Assembly: GCA_020629175.1 (NCBI GenBank)
Contig: JAHDDU010000003.1
Coordinates: 67,221-131,220, forward strand
DNA from: Flavimaricola sp.
GTDB taxonomy: Bacteria; Pseudomonadota; Alphaproteobacteria; Rhodobacterales; Rhodobacteraceae
DNA length: 64,000 nucleotides
Reading direction: 5' to 3'
A model generated the notes under the pieces. The model ran no database searches. It was not told the origin of the DNA and saw nothing but the letters and a program-made list of their open reading frames with translations. The position numbers and the translations under genes were made by a program. Positions 48,110 to 57,844 of this stretch are shown piece after piece; position 1 is the first letter of the stretch, and the number at the start of each line of letters is the position of its first letter.

Positions 48110-49189
48110 TCAGTGAGCGGGTGGCAGATAAGAGCGAAGGTTGCCCAACGGGAGTACTTTCAAAATCAGAGCCCGGATACGTTCCCAGAACGACCCTAGC
48201 AAGAGCATCCCGATGCCGAGGACCAAAATCATGAAGAAGGCATTTTGGTCAGCATTGCTTTCGGACATCGTGGTGACAACCACCACCACATATCCAATTG
48301 CGGCCAGCAAGAAAGATCGACGGTCAATTGCGATGGCAACAACCGCAAACATCGCCAAGCAAACAAGCAAGATGACATTGGACCCCGTGCTGTCCGTCGA
48401 AAGAAGAGATAGAGCCACCGTGTTCACAATGGCGGGTGCTGCCACGACATGGAGCCAGAAGCCTTGCGCTGATCTGCGGGTGACGCGGTGCGGATCACTG
48501 CCGTCAAAGATCATGGCGACGGCGAAAACAGCGATGCCCAACGCGATGGTGATCCAGGCAAAAGGGCCCGAGCCAGAGAACGTAAAGACCTCTGTCACGC
48601 TTTGCGGCGTGCCCGCGCTGGTCGCCGCCGCAAGAAGCGCGGTTGCAAACAGGCCAACCGCCATGATCGCCATCGCAAACGGTACCTTGAAGCGCATCCA
48701 GTAGAGAAAGACCGCCAATACGGACAGCAGGCCCGGCAGTACAAGGCTGCTAAAATCCTCCTGAGCGACCATGAAGACCTGAGCGTAGTATTGCGTCAGT
48801 CCGAGAGTTGCCGTGGTTGCAAACATAATCGACAGTAGGATTGCTGGGCCAACCATGCGTCTGCGGCGAATGAAGTACTCAGAGGCGAGCCAGACTATTG
48901 CCGCTGTTGCCACCGCAGCGATCAGCGCATTTCGTTGCAACGAGCCAAAGGTGTCTGACAATGCCCATCCAACCACACCGGCCCAACCCGTGGTTACAAT
49001 GATGAGGCCGACCATGATGAAAATCTCGTTAAAGCCACGGAACAGTTCAAACGGCTCATCCCCGGCAGCGAGGTTCTCGCGCGCGCCTTTGCGGCTGTCG
49101 GCCAGCGCCGTGAGAGACGCTGCCTGCTTTTCCGAGAGGATGCCTGCCGCGACAGAGGCGCGAAGATCAGCCTTTTCGATCATGTTCAA
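48110..49189 (-). CDS. DUF2157-like multi-pass membrane protein
   Basis: A 359-residue protein. A soluble N-terminal region of about 50 residues (SVAAGILSEKQAASLTAL) resembles the short helical domain of DUF2157 proteins and is followed by about ten hydrophobic segments. No catalytic motif was seen. It lies 12 bp upstream of hslU on the same strand, so it is likely cotranscribed with it. Function is unknown, and the family assignment rests on layout only. Confidence 0.7.
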   Translation of the reverse strand: MNMIEKADLRASVAAGILSEKQAASLTALADSRKGARENLAAGDEPFELFRGFNEIFIMVGLIIVTTGWAGVVGWALSDTFGSLQRNALIAAVATAAIVWLASEYFIRRRRMVGPAILLSIMFATTATLGLTQYYAQVFMVAQEDFSSLVLPGLLSVLAVFLYWMRFKVPFAMAIMAVGLFATALLAAATSAGTPQSVTEVFTFSGSGPFAWITIALGIAVFAVAMIFDGSDPHRVTRRSAQGFWLHVVAAPAIVNTVALSLLSTDSTGSNVILLVCLAMFAVVAIAIDRRSFLLAAIGYVVVVVTTMSESNADQNAFFMILVLGIGMLLLGSFWERIRALILKVLPLGNLRSYLPPAH

Positions 49190-49220
49190 ATCCTTTGCTG
49201 TCCAGAACCTATGGGCTGAT

Positions 49221-49282
49221 CACGCCAAGTTGAAGGGTAGGGGCCAAATATCCAAAAATGACATCAAGTTCACTTTGGCGTG
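49221..49282. promoter_or_regulatory. inverted repeat in divergent promoter region
   Basis: CACGCCAA at 49221-49228 and TTGGCGTG at 49275-49282 form a perfect 8-bp inverted repeat with a 46-bp spacer, in the 160-bp gap between the DUF2157-like gene and the DM13 gene. A paired operator or a chance hairpin are both possible. Confidence 0.3.
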
Positions 49283-49349
49283 GGGCAAATAGGCGCAGAC
49301 CCAATTGATCGTTAAGTTGCCTCCAACGTCGCATCAAAAGGAGGTCCTC

Positions 49350-49715
49350 ATGGACAGACGCATGTTTCTCGCAGCCCTTGCCGCTTCTTCCGCCGCCCCA
49401 GCCTTTGCTGGCGGTCATGGCCGGTTGTTTTCCTTCCGGGGCATCAACAACCACGTCGTGACCGGCACGGCCGAGATCGTGGGCACAACAGTGCATTTGC
49501 TGGATGATTTCCGCTTTGACGGTGCGCCCGATCCCAAAATCGCGCTGGGCAATGATGGGGTCTACGATCCGGCCACGCTGAGCGGCCAACTGACCAACTT
49601 TAGCGGCGCATCTTCGTTTGAGCTGCCAGAGGGCATCAACCCCGACGACTACAACGAGGTTTGGGTCTGGTGCGAGCGCTTTAGCGTGGGTCTGGCCATC
49701 GCCTCTGCCAGCTAA
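49350..49715 (+). CDS. DM13-domain exported protein
   Basis: A 121-residue protein from ATG 49350, which has a strong AAAGGAGGT site. The signal DRRMFLAALAASSAAPAFA is twin-arginine-like. The DM13 domain shows FRFDGAPDPKIALG and the end LPEGINPDDYNEVWVWCERFSVGLAIA with the conserved cysteine. DM13 domains are proposed to bind redox groups in electron transfer, which is unproven. It is the only rightward gene between hslU and hslV. Confidence 0.87.
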   Translation: MDRRMFLAALAASSAAPAFAGGHGRLFSFRGINNHVVTGTAEIVGTTVHLLDDFRFDGAPDPKIALGNDGVYDPATLSGQLTNFSGASSFELPEGINPDDYNEVWVWCERFSVGLAIASAS

Positions 49716-49722
49716 TTGTCAA

Positions 49723-49755
49723 TTTTGGGCGCAGATTTCGATTTTGCGCCCAAAA
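49723..49755. repeat. perfect 11-bp hairpin
   Basis: TTTTGGGCGCA (49723-49733) pairs with TGCGCCCAAAA (49745-49755) around an 11-nt loop, just after the DM13 stop. The T-run is on the 5' arm in either direction, so it is not a classic terminator. It may protect the DM13 transcript end. Confidence 0.5.
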
Positions 49756-49773
49756 CCTTCCCCGCGGGGAAGG
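49756..49773 (-). terminator. hslV transcription terminator
   Basis: CCTTCCCCGCGGGGAAGG is a perfect 18-bp palindrome. On the minus strand it is followed directly by TTTTGGG, 23 bp after the hslV stop. Abuts the hairpin at 49723-49755. Rightward reading is followed by only a mixed CGTTCTTT. Confidence 0.65.
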
Positions 49774-49795
49774 CGTTCTTTGGGGTAGGACGACG

Positions 49796-50353
49796 TTAAC
49801 CTATCTGCTCAACAGTGAGATTTCCGTTGGTGTAGACACAAATGTCCGCCGCAATCGCCATCGCAGCGCGGGCCACTTCTTCGGCTGATTTGTCGCTGTC
49901 CATCATGGCGCGGCCGGCCGCCAAGGCGTAATTCCCGCCGGATCCAATCGCCGTCACGTCATGCTCGGGCTCCAACACATCACCGGCACCGGTAATCACC
50001 AAAAGCTCTTTGCCGTCCGAGACGATGAGCATCGCTTCCAGCTTTTGCAGGTATTTGTCGGTACGCCAATCTTTGGCCAGCTCGACGCTGGCCCGCGCGA
50101 GTTGGCCAGGTGTCGCTTCGAGTTTCTTTTCAAGCCGCTCAAGCAAGGTGAAAGCATCCGCCGTCGAGCCTGCAAAGCCGCAAATCACATCCGATCCACC
50201 GGGGGACAGCCTGCGCACTTTGCGCGCGGTGCCTTTGATCACAGTTTGGCCAAGGCTGACCTGACCATCGCCAGCGATGACGACTTTGCCGCCCTTGCGG
50301 ACACCGATGATCGTGGTGCCATGCCATCCCGGAAATTCGTCTGATTTGGCCAT
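49796..50353 (-). CDS. hslV: HslV peptidase of the HslVU protease
   Basis: A 185-residue proteasome-type threonine peptidase. The segment [27 protein letters not shown] marks the site where the catalytic threonine (residue 13) is exposed after a 12-residue leader. [23 protein letters not shown] follows. GGGGG precedes the ATG. It works with HslU at 46.8 kb, although the two genes are separated here. It ends near a strong palindromic terminator. Confidence 0.96.
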   Translation of the reverse strand: MAKSDEFPGWHGTTIIGVRKGGKVVIAGDGQVSLGQTVIKGTARKVRRLSPGGSDVICGFAGSTADAFTLLERLEKKLEATPGQLARASVELAKDWRTDKYLQKLEAMLIVSDGKELLVITGAGDVLEPEHDVTAIGSGGNYALAAGRAMMDSDKSAEEVARAAMAIAADICVYTNGNLTVEQIG

Positions 50354-50413
50354 ATCGCCCCCTTTGTTTGCATCTATATGCGGCTTGACGCGCAGTGGTG
50401 CAAGGCAGAGGCA

Positions 50414-50441
50414 AAAACGAAAAGGGCGCCCGAAGGCGCCC
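50414..50441 (-). terminator. trxA intrinsic terminator
   Basis: GGGCGCC (50424-50430), a CGAA loop, then GGCGCCC (50435-50441). On the minus strand it reads as a UUCG tetraloop stem followed by TTTTCGTTTTT. It is a textbook terminator, 22 bp after the trxA stop. Confidence 0.85.
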
Positions 50442-50463
50442 CAAGAACCAAACTGCGGTGTGT

Positions 50464-50784
50464 TTAGATCGATTCCTTGATCCAGCCATCCAACGCCGCC
50501 TTAGGTGCCGCGCCTGTCTTGTTGGAAACAACCTCGCCGCCTTTGAACATGAACAAAGCTGGAATGCCACGAACGCCCATTTGCGCCGGGGAGTTGGGGT
50601 TTTCGTCAACGTTGACTTTGACGATCTTCACCTTGCCTTCATATTCTGCCGACAGCTCTTCGAGCGCTGGGCCGATCTGTTTGCAGGGGCCACACCATTC
50701 TGCCCAGAAGTCAACGACAACGGGGATGTCAGACTGGCGCACTTCGGCGTCAAATGTTGCATCGGTTACGGCAACTGTGGCCAT
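50464..50784 (-). CDS. trxA: thioredoxin 1
   Basis: A 106-residue thioredoxin. The active site is [14 protein letters not shown], with the cis-proline in [13 protein letters not shown]. Start ATG 50784 follows AGGAG; the frame extends to 50856 without a ribosome binding site. It is the last gene after addB-addA, 85 bp from addA. A GCGCCG/CGGCGC stem between them has no T-run. Confidence 0.97.
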   Translation of the reverse strand: MATVAVTDATFDAEVRQSDIPVVVDFWAEWCGPCKQIGPALEELSAEYEGKVKIVKVNVDENPNSPAQMGVRGIPALFMFKGGEVVSNKTGAAPKAALDGWIKESI

Positions 50785-50869
50785 GGTCTCTCTCCTAGAT
50801 GGAAACTGCAAGTAGCGTTGGAGGGCGAAGCTATGCACGATATCTTGCGCCGTCAAGGGCGGCGCTGGG

Positions 50870-53800
50870 TCACTTCACGCCATTGAGAGCGGTGTCCAAA
50901 AGCGGCTGGGGCAGGGGCATCAATTGCTGTGTGGCGGTCCAAAGGATGGCGACAGAAACGTCCTTTCCGGGCCAAATCTGACGGAGCATGATATCGTAGG
51001 CCGCAAGCTGACGGAGCACACCCTCTGGCGTATTCTCAACGCTGTCTGGAACGACGCGGTTGGTTTTGTAATCAACCGCGAGGATCTGATTATCGCGGAT
51101 CAGCAAACGGTCGATGATTCCATGCATCCGACCAAGGCCGGGTACCTCGGCCGTTAGATCCACCTCGCGCAGCGCATCCGGCGCAAAAATGTCAGCCAAA
51201 TGCGGCGCGTCGATCAGGGCAAGAACGTCCGAAACAATGTCTTCGACATCCGTGAACCGCTCGTGACTTGGAAAGCCGTTAATGATGCTTTGCGCAAGGT
51301 CAGCCCGTTCACCTGCTGGGGCCTCCGGCAAGTGCTCAAGCAGAAGGTGGATGAGGGACCCGCGGGCGCGCGCCTCCTCTTCGGTCAGGTCATGCGTGAT
51401 CTCGCCCGCCAGTGCCTTTGCTCCGCCAAGGTCGGACGGGTTGCGGACCGATTGCTGAACGTCAGGGGGCGCAACGATAGGGTATGTATGAAGGACCGCA
51501 CCGTCATCCGTGGCGTTCGCTTGCGGGTGCAGCAAGGCCCCTTGCGTCCAATCCCCATGGCTCAGCCGTTTGCCAGCGCCAGTGGGGGTGATCAGATCAA
51601 TCGTGCCAGCGTGGTCGAGCCCGTCAGAAACCATCGCATGCCAGCTGTTTTGCGCATCGCCCATTTTGCCGGCTGCACAGACGATCAGCCAATTCTCGGC
51701 CCGTGTCATGGCAACATAGAGGAGCCGATCTCGCTCGCGCTGTTGGGCCTGCACTTTTGCGGCATGGACGTCCGCGATGGCCGGCGTTCTGTCCGCTGAC
51801 GCGGGGGCCCAAATGGGCAGATCATCCAAGTGATAGAGGGGGTCGTTGATCTTGATATCCCGTTTCGCCGTGTCCGGCAAAATGACGATGGGTGCCTCGA
51901 GCCCCTTGGAGCCGTGCACTGACATGACCCTGATTTGATCACTCGCACTGTCGATCTGTCGTTTGATCTCCATCTCATCGGTTTTGATCCATTCGAGAAA
52001 GCCCGTGAGGCTGGGCACATCAGATCGTTCGTATGCAAGGGCTTGTGACAGCAGCGCGTCAATCCCGTCCTCTGCCTCGCGCCCCAAGCGCGACAAGAGC
52101 TTGCGGCGTCCGTCGTGGCGGGTGAGCAGGCGATTGATCAGGTCATAGGGGCGCAAAAAGTCAGACTGGTCGCGCAGATCGTTCAGGATGTCCATCGTGG
52201 CCGGATGCGCGTCCGCCGCATTGCGCAGGGCGGTCCAGAGAAAACTGCCCTCAGGCCGATGGTGGGCGAGGGTGTAAAGCGCCTGTTCGTCCCAGCCAAA
52301 GAACGGGGATTTCAAGGCGGTGGCGAGGCTGAGGTCATCTTCGGCCAAGGCCAGAAAGCTGAGAACCGAGATGATGTCCTTGACGGCAAGCTCGGCGCCG
52401 ACCTTGAGCCTGTCTGATCCCGCCACATCCAGTCCACGCGCTTTGCAGCTACGGATCAGCTCGGCAAACAGTGTCGATCGCCGTTGTACGAGGATCAGGA
52501 AATCCCCGGGCGTAATTGGCCGGTGCCCATCCCCTTGCGGCAGCGTCTCGGACGCGATCATCCGGGCAATCTCGTCAGCAATCTTGCCCGCAAGCTGCAC
52601 ATTGGTATCGAGGGAGGAGACCTGATCGACGGGTGCGGTCCAGTCGAAATCCTCATTCTTGTCACTTGTCTCTTCGAGCGGAGGCCAGAGATCGACCCGC
52701 CCCGGCAAGGTGTCTTTGAACGCGCGGTGCGGGGTGCTGTCCCACCCAGTTTGCCCCCGATGAGGCCCGTTGAAGACGAGGTCAACAGCCGTCAGGATCG
52801 CAGCGGATGAGCGAAAGGAATACTCAAGCTCGAGCCGGACCAGGTCTTCGTTGACCTGCGCCAGTTCTTGCCCGAAGTGATCGCGCATTTGATCAAAGCC
52901 TTCGGGGTCGGCACCCTGGAACGAGTAGATCGATTGTTTTTTGTCGCCGACAACAAAGATCGTGCGGCTGCGGTCAGGCTGCGCACCCTCTCCTGCGGAG
53001 AATTCCTGCGCGAGACTGCGGATCACGTCCCATTGCAGCGGACTGGTGTCTTGTGCTTCGTCCACGAGGATATGGTCAATGCCGCCGTCCAGCCGGAAGA
53101 GGACCCATTGTGCCACTGCCGGATCCCGCAGTAACCCCCGCGCCTTGTTGATCAGATCGTCAAAATCGAGAAGGGCGGCGGCCAGCTTTTGCTGTTCGTA
53201 TTCTGCGATGAACGCGGCCGCAAAGCGGTGTAAGCTGGTAGACTTGTCCAACACAGCAAGGCCCAACCGCATAGGCCGGGCGGCTTCGACCCGCTCCATC
53301 AGATCGTTGAGGGCCTCTGACACGTCCGGATGCGCCGCGCGCGTGGCCTTAATCAGCACGCCGGTGGTCTTGGCGGCGAAAGGGGTTTTGCCGGATTGGG
53401 TGAGTAGGATTTTTTCCAAAGCAGTCAGTGCGATAAGAGATGGAAGCCGTGGCACTGAAGAGAGCTTGGCTGCGTCCTTTTGTTCGTTCGATGATCCGGC
53501 TTTGCCCAGCGTGATGGTGGCGGTGATCGTGTCGCTGTCTGATGCGGTGAAGGTCTGCTCGAGCAGCGCTTCCTCGGTTAGATCTAGCGGCAGGTCGAGG
53601 GCCGTTCGTAGCTCTGCATCTGTCGCTGGCGTGCGGAAGTGATCGGCCGATTTCAGAATGGCGAGCAAGACGTCGTCGAGCCGCTCTTCGGGGGCAAAGC
53701 GGGCAAAGTCTGAGACGATTTCGGGGTGTGCTACAGATAATGTGTCGAGGACGCCCAACCGCAAATCTTTGGCAGCTTGTTCCTCCATTTCGCGAAACTG

Positions 53801-54226
53801 CGGACTCACCCCGGCCTCGAGCGGGAAGCGGCGCAATAAGCTGGCGCAGAAGGAGTGGATCGTCTGGATGCGCAGGCCGCCGGGCGTCTCAATCGCACGG
53901 GCAAAGAGGGTCCGCGCGGTGTTGAGTTGCTGGACGGGGACAGGGCCGTCGAGGCCGAGGGCGTGCAGCTCGGACGTGAGGGCCGCGTCATCAAGCATTG
54001 CCCAGCGCCCAAGCCGGTCAAACAGGCGGTTCTGCATCTCGCTTGCCGCAGCCTTTGTGTAGGTCAGACAGAGGATGTGCAGCGGATCCACACCATCGAG
54101 CAACAGCCGCGCAACCCGGTCGGTCAAAACGCGGGTCTTGCCCGACCCTGCGTTGGCCGAGAGCCATGTTGAGGCGGCAGGATCAGCGGCCTGCACCTGT
54201 CGTTCAGAGGCGGCGTTGCGGATCAT
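50870..54226 (-). CDS. addA: AddA helicase-nuclease
   Basis: A 1118-residue UvrD/RecB-like helicase with a nuclease end. Motif I is [16 protein letters not shown], and motif II is [17 protein letters not shown] near residue 410. Motif VI-type residues are in [15 protein letters not shown]. The C-terminal RecB nuclease motif is [11 protein letters not shown]. Paired with AddB it resects double-strand breaks for RecA. Start ATG 54226 overlaps the addB stop by 4 nt. Confidence 0.95.
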   Translation of the reverse strand: MIRNAASERQVQAADPAASTWLSANAGSGKTRVLTDRVARLLLDGVDPLHILCLTYTKAAASEMQNRLFDRLGRWAMLDDAALTSELHALGLDGPVPVQQLNTARTLFARAIETPGGLRIQTIHSFCASLLRRFPLEAGVSPQFREMEEQAAKDLRLGVLDTLSVAHPEIVSDFARFAPEERLDDVLLAILKSADHFRTPATDAELRTALDLPLDLTEEALLEQTFTASDSDTITATITLGKAGSSNEQKDAAKLSSVPRLPSLIALTALEKILLTQSGKTPFAAKTTGVLIKATRAAHPDVSEALNDLMERVEAARPMRLGLAVLDKSTSLHRFAAAFIAEYEQQKLAAALLDFDDLINKARGLLRDPAVAQWVLFRLDGGIDHILVDEAQDTSPLQWDVIRSLAQEFSAGEGAQPDRSRTIFVVGDKKQSIYSFQGADPEGFDQMRDHFGQELAQVNEDLVRLELEYSFRSSAAILTAVDLVFNGPHRGQTGWDSTPHRAFKDTLPGRVDLWPPLEETSDKNEDFDWTAPVDQVSSLDTNVQLAGKIADEIARMIASETLPQGDGHRPITPGDFLILVQRRSTLFAELIRSCKARGLDVAGSDRLKVGAELAVKDIISVLSFLALAEDDLSLATALKSPFFGWDEQALYTLAHHRPEGSFLWTALRNAADAHPATMDILNDLRDQSDFLRPYDLINRLLTRHDGRRKLLSRLGREAEDGIDALLSQALAYERSDVPSLTGFLEWIKTDEMEIKRQIDSASDQIRVMSVHGSKGLEAPIVILPDTAKRDIKINDPLYHLDDLPIWAPASADRTPAIADVHAAKVQAQQRERDRLLYVAMTRAENWLIVCAAGKMGDAQNSWHAMVSDGLDHAGTIDLITPTGAGKRLSHGDWTQGALLHPQANATDDGAVLHTYPIVAPPDVQQSVRNPSDLGGAKALAGEITHDLTEEEARARGSLIHLLLEHLPEAPAGERADLAQSIINGFPSHERFTDVEDIVSDVLALIDAPHLADIFAPDALREVDLTAEVPGLGRMHGIIDRLLIRDNQILAVDYKTNRVVPDSVENTPEGVLRQLAAYDIMLRQIWPGKDVSVAILWTATQQLMPLPQPLLDTALNGVK

Positions 54227-57165
54227 GAGACCACCTGCGGGGTAATCGGCGTGGCCAGATCCCATTCGCCGAACCGCGCCAGGTGATCATAGCTGCCCTC
54301 AAAGTCGAGGTATTGCGGTGCGATCTGAGCGCTGTAGCCACGCTCGGGGTCCTGCCAGGCGAGGACGAGAGTTTCGAGGTCTTTCCAAACACGCTCGGGC
54401 GGCTGCTCGACCAAAGGCGCGGCTACAAGCGCGCGCTTGGCCCCAAGGCCGATATAGGTGGCAGAGGCCACATGGCGCGGGCCCGTGCGTTCAATCCCGC
54501 CAAAGTGGACGAGCGCTGCCTCTAGCAGCAGTTGTTTGTCGTAGTGAACTTGCGCCTTTGGGGATGGGGGCGTGCCGGTCTTATAATCATAAATCACCGC
54601 GTCCCCCGTCGGGGTCAGATCAATCCGGTCGGCGATGCAGGTGAGTGTGAACGCTACACCGGGAAGAGATGCGGCCCCACGGATTTCAAAGAGGTCGTCC
54701 GGGGTGGCGACGGCTCTGCGCTCCACCTCTGTTTGCAAGAACCAATCCGCCAGGCCTGCCACCCGTGCTGTCCACATGTGGCGGTAGGTTGGCCAGGGGC
54801 AGATATTTGACAGGACGGTCGCGGTGCAATCCAACAGGCGTGTCTTGGCCTGCGGTTCAGCAGGATCGGGGCAGGCACGTACGAATGTTTCAAAGACCTT
54901 GTGCAATGCTGTTCCGCGCAGGGCTGCATCCGGCTGCGGAGACAGTGGATCGAGCGGGCGCAGCCGGAGTACCTTTTCGGCGTAGACGGCATAAGGATCA
55001 CGGATCAGTCGGGAGACGCCTGTCACAGAGAGCTGCTTGGGCCTCGCGGCGACGGGCGGCTGTGGCGATGGCCGGGGGGCTGGGCGTGGCGGGCCAACCT
55101 CGGACAGTCTTGCCGCGGCTTTAAGCCACTTCTGGCCCTTGCTGCGCATGTCTTCGAGCGCTTGAGCGCCGCCCTGATCCGGCAGTCCGCCCAACAGGTT
55201 GGTCAGGCGATTCAGCCAACGCGACGCAACAGTTTCCGCATCCTCAGATCGAACTGAGCGCGTGATCCAAACCTCTGCCCCGGAGGAGGCTTGCATAAAG
55301 TCATGCGCAGATAGCCCGATCCGCCGCTCGGGCAGCAACAGTCCCGCCTGCTTGCGCATCGCACGGTTGAGCCAGGGATCAGGGGCGGGGGCTTCGGGCC
55401 AAGTGCCTTCGTTCAGACCGGCAAGAATGGTCAGATCAGCACCCTGCACACGCGCCTCGAGCGTGCCCCATATCAGGACACCCGCATGGGCCTGCTCTTG
55501 CTCGCGCACCTCGGCAGAGTTGAGCAGGCTGTCAAAAAGAAGCCGGTAGTCAAAGAGCGCTACGGCCCCGGCCGCGTCAGCGTTTTGAGCGAGATCGGCA
55601 ATGACGCGCTGGGCTGTGCGCCCGGCCGCTTTGTCCCATAACCCGCCTGCTCCGATGCCATCAGCGCCTTGGGCAAGACGTTCACACAAATGCACATGAG
55701 TGCTGAGGTGATGATCGAGCGCCTCTCCCGTCGCAGCAGACATTTCAGCGCAGAGATCGGCCAGCCACGTGGCCCATGCCATTCGCCCCGGATCAGACGT
55801 GCCGGACTTTTCGGCCCAATCGACGAGGTGCTGGCGGGATGGGGTGGGGATGGCGCGACGGCGCAGCCAGAGCTCCAGCTCGTTGGTGCGCTGGATATGC
55901 GGGCCGCGGTCCGAGCCGGAATGCGCGAGGGGGTGCTTCAAGATCGTGATGACATCTGCAGATGACACCGTGTTCCCCAATAGACCCGCGATATGGCGCA
56001 GCAGCCGTCCCGGGGGCGACAACGCCAGTGGCACACCAGCGCTGTCGTCGGGCACAATCCGCCAGCGATCCAGCGCTGCCGCCACCTGCCGCGTGAGCCC
56101 TCGGTCAGGGGAGATCAGCGCAGCTGTTTGGCCATCTTCTACAGCGCGCCGCAGCCGCAAAGCGATGGTTTCTGCCTCCATCCGGGGGGAAGGTGCCTCC
56201 AGCAGCGTCAGATGCTCGGTCGCCTGAAGAAGATCGCCGAGTTCGGGGCCGTCGCTCCGCCATTGATCGGTCACCGGCGCGGGGCGGAGCGCGAGTGACA
56301 TCAGCTTGTTCCATGCTGGATGAGCAGGTTCTTCCGAGGTCCATGGGCGGATTTGCGTTGGGCAAACATTTAGGCTCTGCGCCAATTGCGCAAAGCGCGC
56401 CTGTGGGTGGTCTTCGGTCGGAGTGCTGCCGGTGAGCTGTTCCCAGACCTTCTTTGGGGCTTCAAAGTCAAAGCCCGGAAGGATCACCGCGCCGTTGGGC
56501 AACTGGGCGACCGCCTGCAAAAACAGGTTCGTCGCCCCACGCGAGCCGGTGGAACCAGCGACAATGATTGGGTCCGGGGGCGGGTTTTCGGCCCATGTTG
56601 CGGCCAGCCGTTCGATGACACGGCGTTGGCGCGCCTCTTTGTCTGGTGCGGCACCATTGTCAAAAGTGCTGCGGATGATGTCGAGAAAGGCCAAAGTGCG
56701 GGCCCAATGGCCCGACAAATCTGTAACATCCAATGCTTGTAAGATGGCCGGATCAACGCCTTCGCCCTGCATTTCGTCGATCAAGGCGGCGAGACTGTCA
56801 GACAGATCAAAGAGAGCAGACCGCGCGGCGAGGTCCGGCTGTTGGTCCAGAAGGGCGCCGACGAGTTGGGACAACTCTAACCGCCTGCGAAGCGGTGATA
56901 TCGCAGGCGGCAATGGATCAGTGCTGGGATCATTGGCGAGGTCTGTGATGAGCCGCATTTTGGGCAACAAACGGCTGCGTCCTGCATCAAACACGTCGCG
57001 AAGCCGGCGCTGCATGCGCCGCGTGTTGACGTAGATCGTTACCCGCGCGAGCGCCTCAGGTGGCTGATCCTCAAACTGGTCCAAAAGGCCGTCCATCACG
57101 GCGGTTGCAAAGTCAGCACCGGGCGGGACGCCAAAGAGGTTGGGACCATCACGCTCGTCAAGCAT
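54223..57165 (-). CDS. addB: AddB helicase-nuclease subunit
   Basis: A 980-residue partner of AddA of the alphaproteobacterial short type. No intact Walker A motif was recognised in the N-terminal half (VPPGADFATAVMDGL opens it). The C-terminal PD-(D/E)XK nuclease has VIYDYKTGTPPSPKAQVHYDKQLLLEA, with the catalytic Asp and Lys. The start at ATG 57165 overlaps the murU-like stop by 8 nt. The frame extends to 57192 within that gene and is rejected. Annotated as double-strand break repair protein AddB. Confidence 0.92.
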   Translation of the reverse strand: MLDERDGPNLFGVPPGADFATAVMDGLLDQFEDQPPEALARVTIYVNTRRMQRRLRDVFDAGRSRLLPKMRLITDLANDPSTDPLPPAISPLRRRLELSQLVGALLDQQPDLAARSALFDLSDSLAALIDEMQGEGVDPAILQALDVTDLSGHWARTLAFLDIIRSTFDNGAAPDKEARQRRVIERLAATWAENPPPDPIIVAGSTGSRGATNLFLQAVAQLPNGAVILPGFDFEAPKKVWEQLTGSTPTEDHPQARFAQLAQSLNVCPTQIRPWTSEEPAHPAWNKLMSLALRPAPVTDQWRSDGPELGDLLQATEHLTLLEAPSPRMEAETIALRLRRAVEDGQTAALISPDRGLTRQVAAALDRWRIVPDDSAGVPLALSPPGRLLRHIAGLLGNTVSSADVITILKHPLAHSGSDRGPHIQRTNELELWLRRRAIPTPSRQHLVDWAEKSGTSDPGRMAWATWLADLCAEMSAATGEALDHHLSTHVHLCERLAQGADGIGAGGLWDKAAGRTAQRVIADLAQNADAAGAVALFDYRLLFDSLLNSAEVREQEQAHAGVLIWGTLEARVQGADLTILAGLNEGTWPEAPAPDPWLNRAMRKQAGLLLPERRIGLSAHDFMQASSGAEVWITRSVRSEDAETVASRWLNRLTNLLGGLPDQGGAQALEDMRSKGQKWLKAAARLSEVGPPRPAPRPSPQPPVAARPKQLSVTGVSRLIRDPYAVYAEKVLRLRPLDPLSPQPDAALRGTALHKVFETFVRACPDPAEPQAKTRLLDCTATVLSNICPWPTYRHMWTARVAGLADWFLQTEVERRAVATPDDLFEIRGAASLPGVAFTLTCIADRIDLTPTGDAVIYDYKTGTPPSPKAQVHYDKQLLLEAALVHFGGIERTGPRHVASATYIGLGAKRALVAAPLVEQPPERVWKDLETLVLAWQDPERGYSAQIAPQYLDFEGSYDHLARFGEWDLATPITPQVVS

Positions 57166-57844
57166 CTGCGTTTTCCAACATGGCTTCGGCAAGCGGAATG
57201 CTCTCAGGCTGGCCGACGTCGCACCATTTGACGGAGGTCTCGAGGCCGAACAGACGCTCCCTTTCGATCAGCACATCCCACAACTTGCGAAGCGAGAAGA
57301 CGGGCTCTTCTATGAGATTGAGGGTCTGCGTTTTTATGATCTGTGCGCCGGTATAGACATGCCCCAACCCCTGCTGAAGAGGGCCGCCCGGCGAATATTT
57401 GAAGTCGCCAGCCCCTTTGTGGCCGATAGCATTTTGTGTCGGTACAAGGTGCAAAAGAGCGTCCATTTTCGCTGGCTCCCAAGCAGCCAGCAGATCTACC
57501 AATGGGTTGGGACCGCGCCAAACCGCATCAGTGTTGAGGGTAAAAACGGTTTGACAGGTAAAGAGCGGCAATGCATGCCGCAAGCCACCACCTGTCTCCA
57601 GCAGGGCATCTGTTTCGTCAGAATACACGATGGTGGACCCGGCAAGATGGTCTCTGATCATCTGCGCCTTGTAGTGCAAGTTCACGACTCGGTTTTGAAC
57701 AGGCACGTCGGCCACCAACGCAAGCGCATGATCAATGAGCGGTTTGCCTGCCACATTGATCAAAGGCTTTGGCATGTTGTCTGTCAGCGGCTGCATGCGG
57801 CTGCCAACGCCAGCCGAGAATATGAGGATGTCGTTTGGCGTCAT
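57158..57844 (-). CDS. MurU-like nucleotidyltransferase
   Basis: A 228-residue nucleotidyltransferase. The signature FSAGVGSRMQPLTDNMPKPLI (G-x-G-x-R-x-x-P-x-T-x-x-x-P-K) and the NTDAVW metal-binding segment are present. Context with the AmgK-like kinase matches the Pseudomonas MurU/AmgK pair, which converts N-acetylmuramate 1-phosphate to UDP-MurNAc in a peptidoglycan-recycling shortcut. The substrate is inferred from synteny, not proved. Confidence 0.82.
   Translation of the reverse strand: MTPNDILIFSAGVGSRMQPLTDNMPKPLINVAGKPLIDHALALVADVPVQNRVVNLHYKAQMIRDHLAGSTIVYSDETDALLETGGGLRHALPLFTCQTVFTLNTDAVWRGPNPLVDLLAAWEPAKMDALLHLVPTQNAIGHKGAGDFKYSPGGPLQQGLGHVYTGAQIIKTQTLNLIEEPVFSLRKLWDVLIERERLFGLETSVKWCDVGQPESIPLAEAMLENADA

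Noticed and set aside
50845-50866. GCGCCG/CGGCGC stem after addA as a terminator
   Set aside because: No T-run follows, and trxA continues in the same direction.
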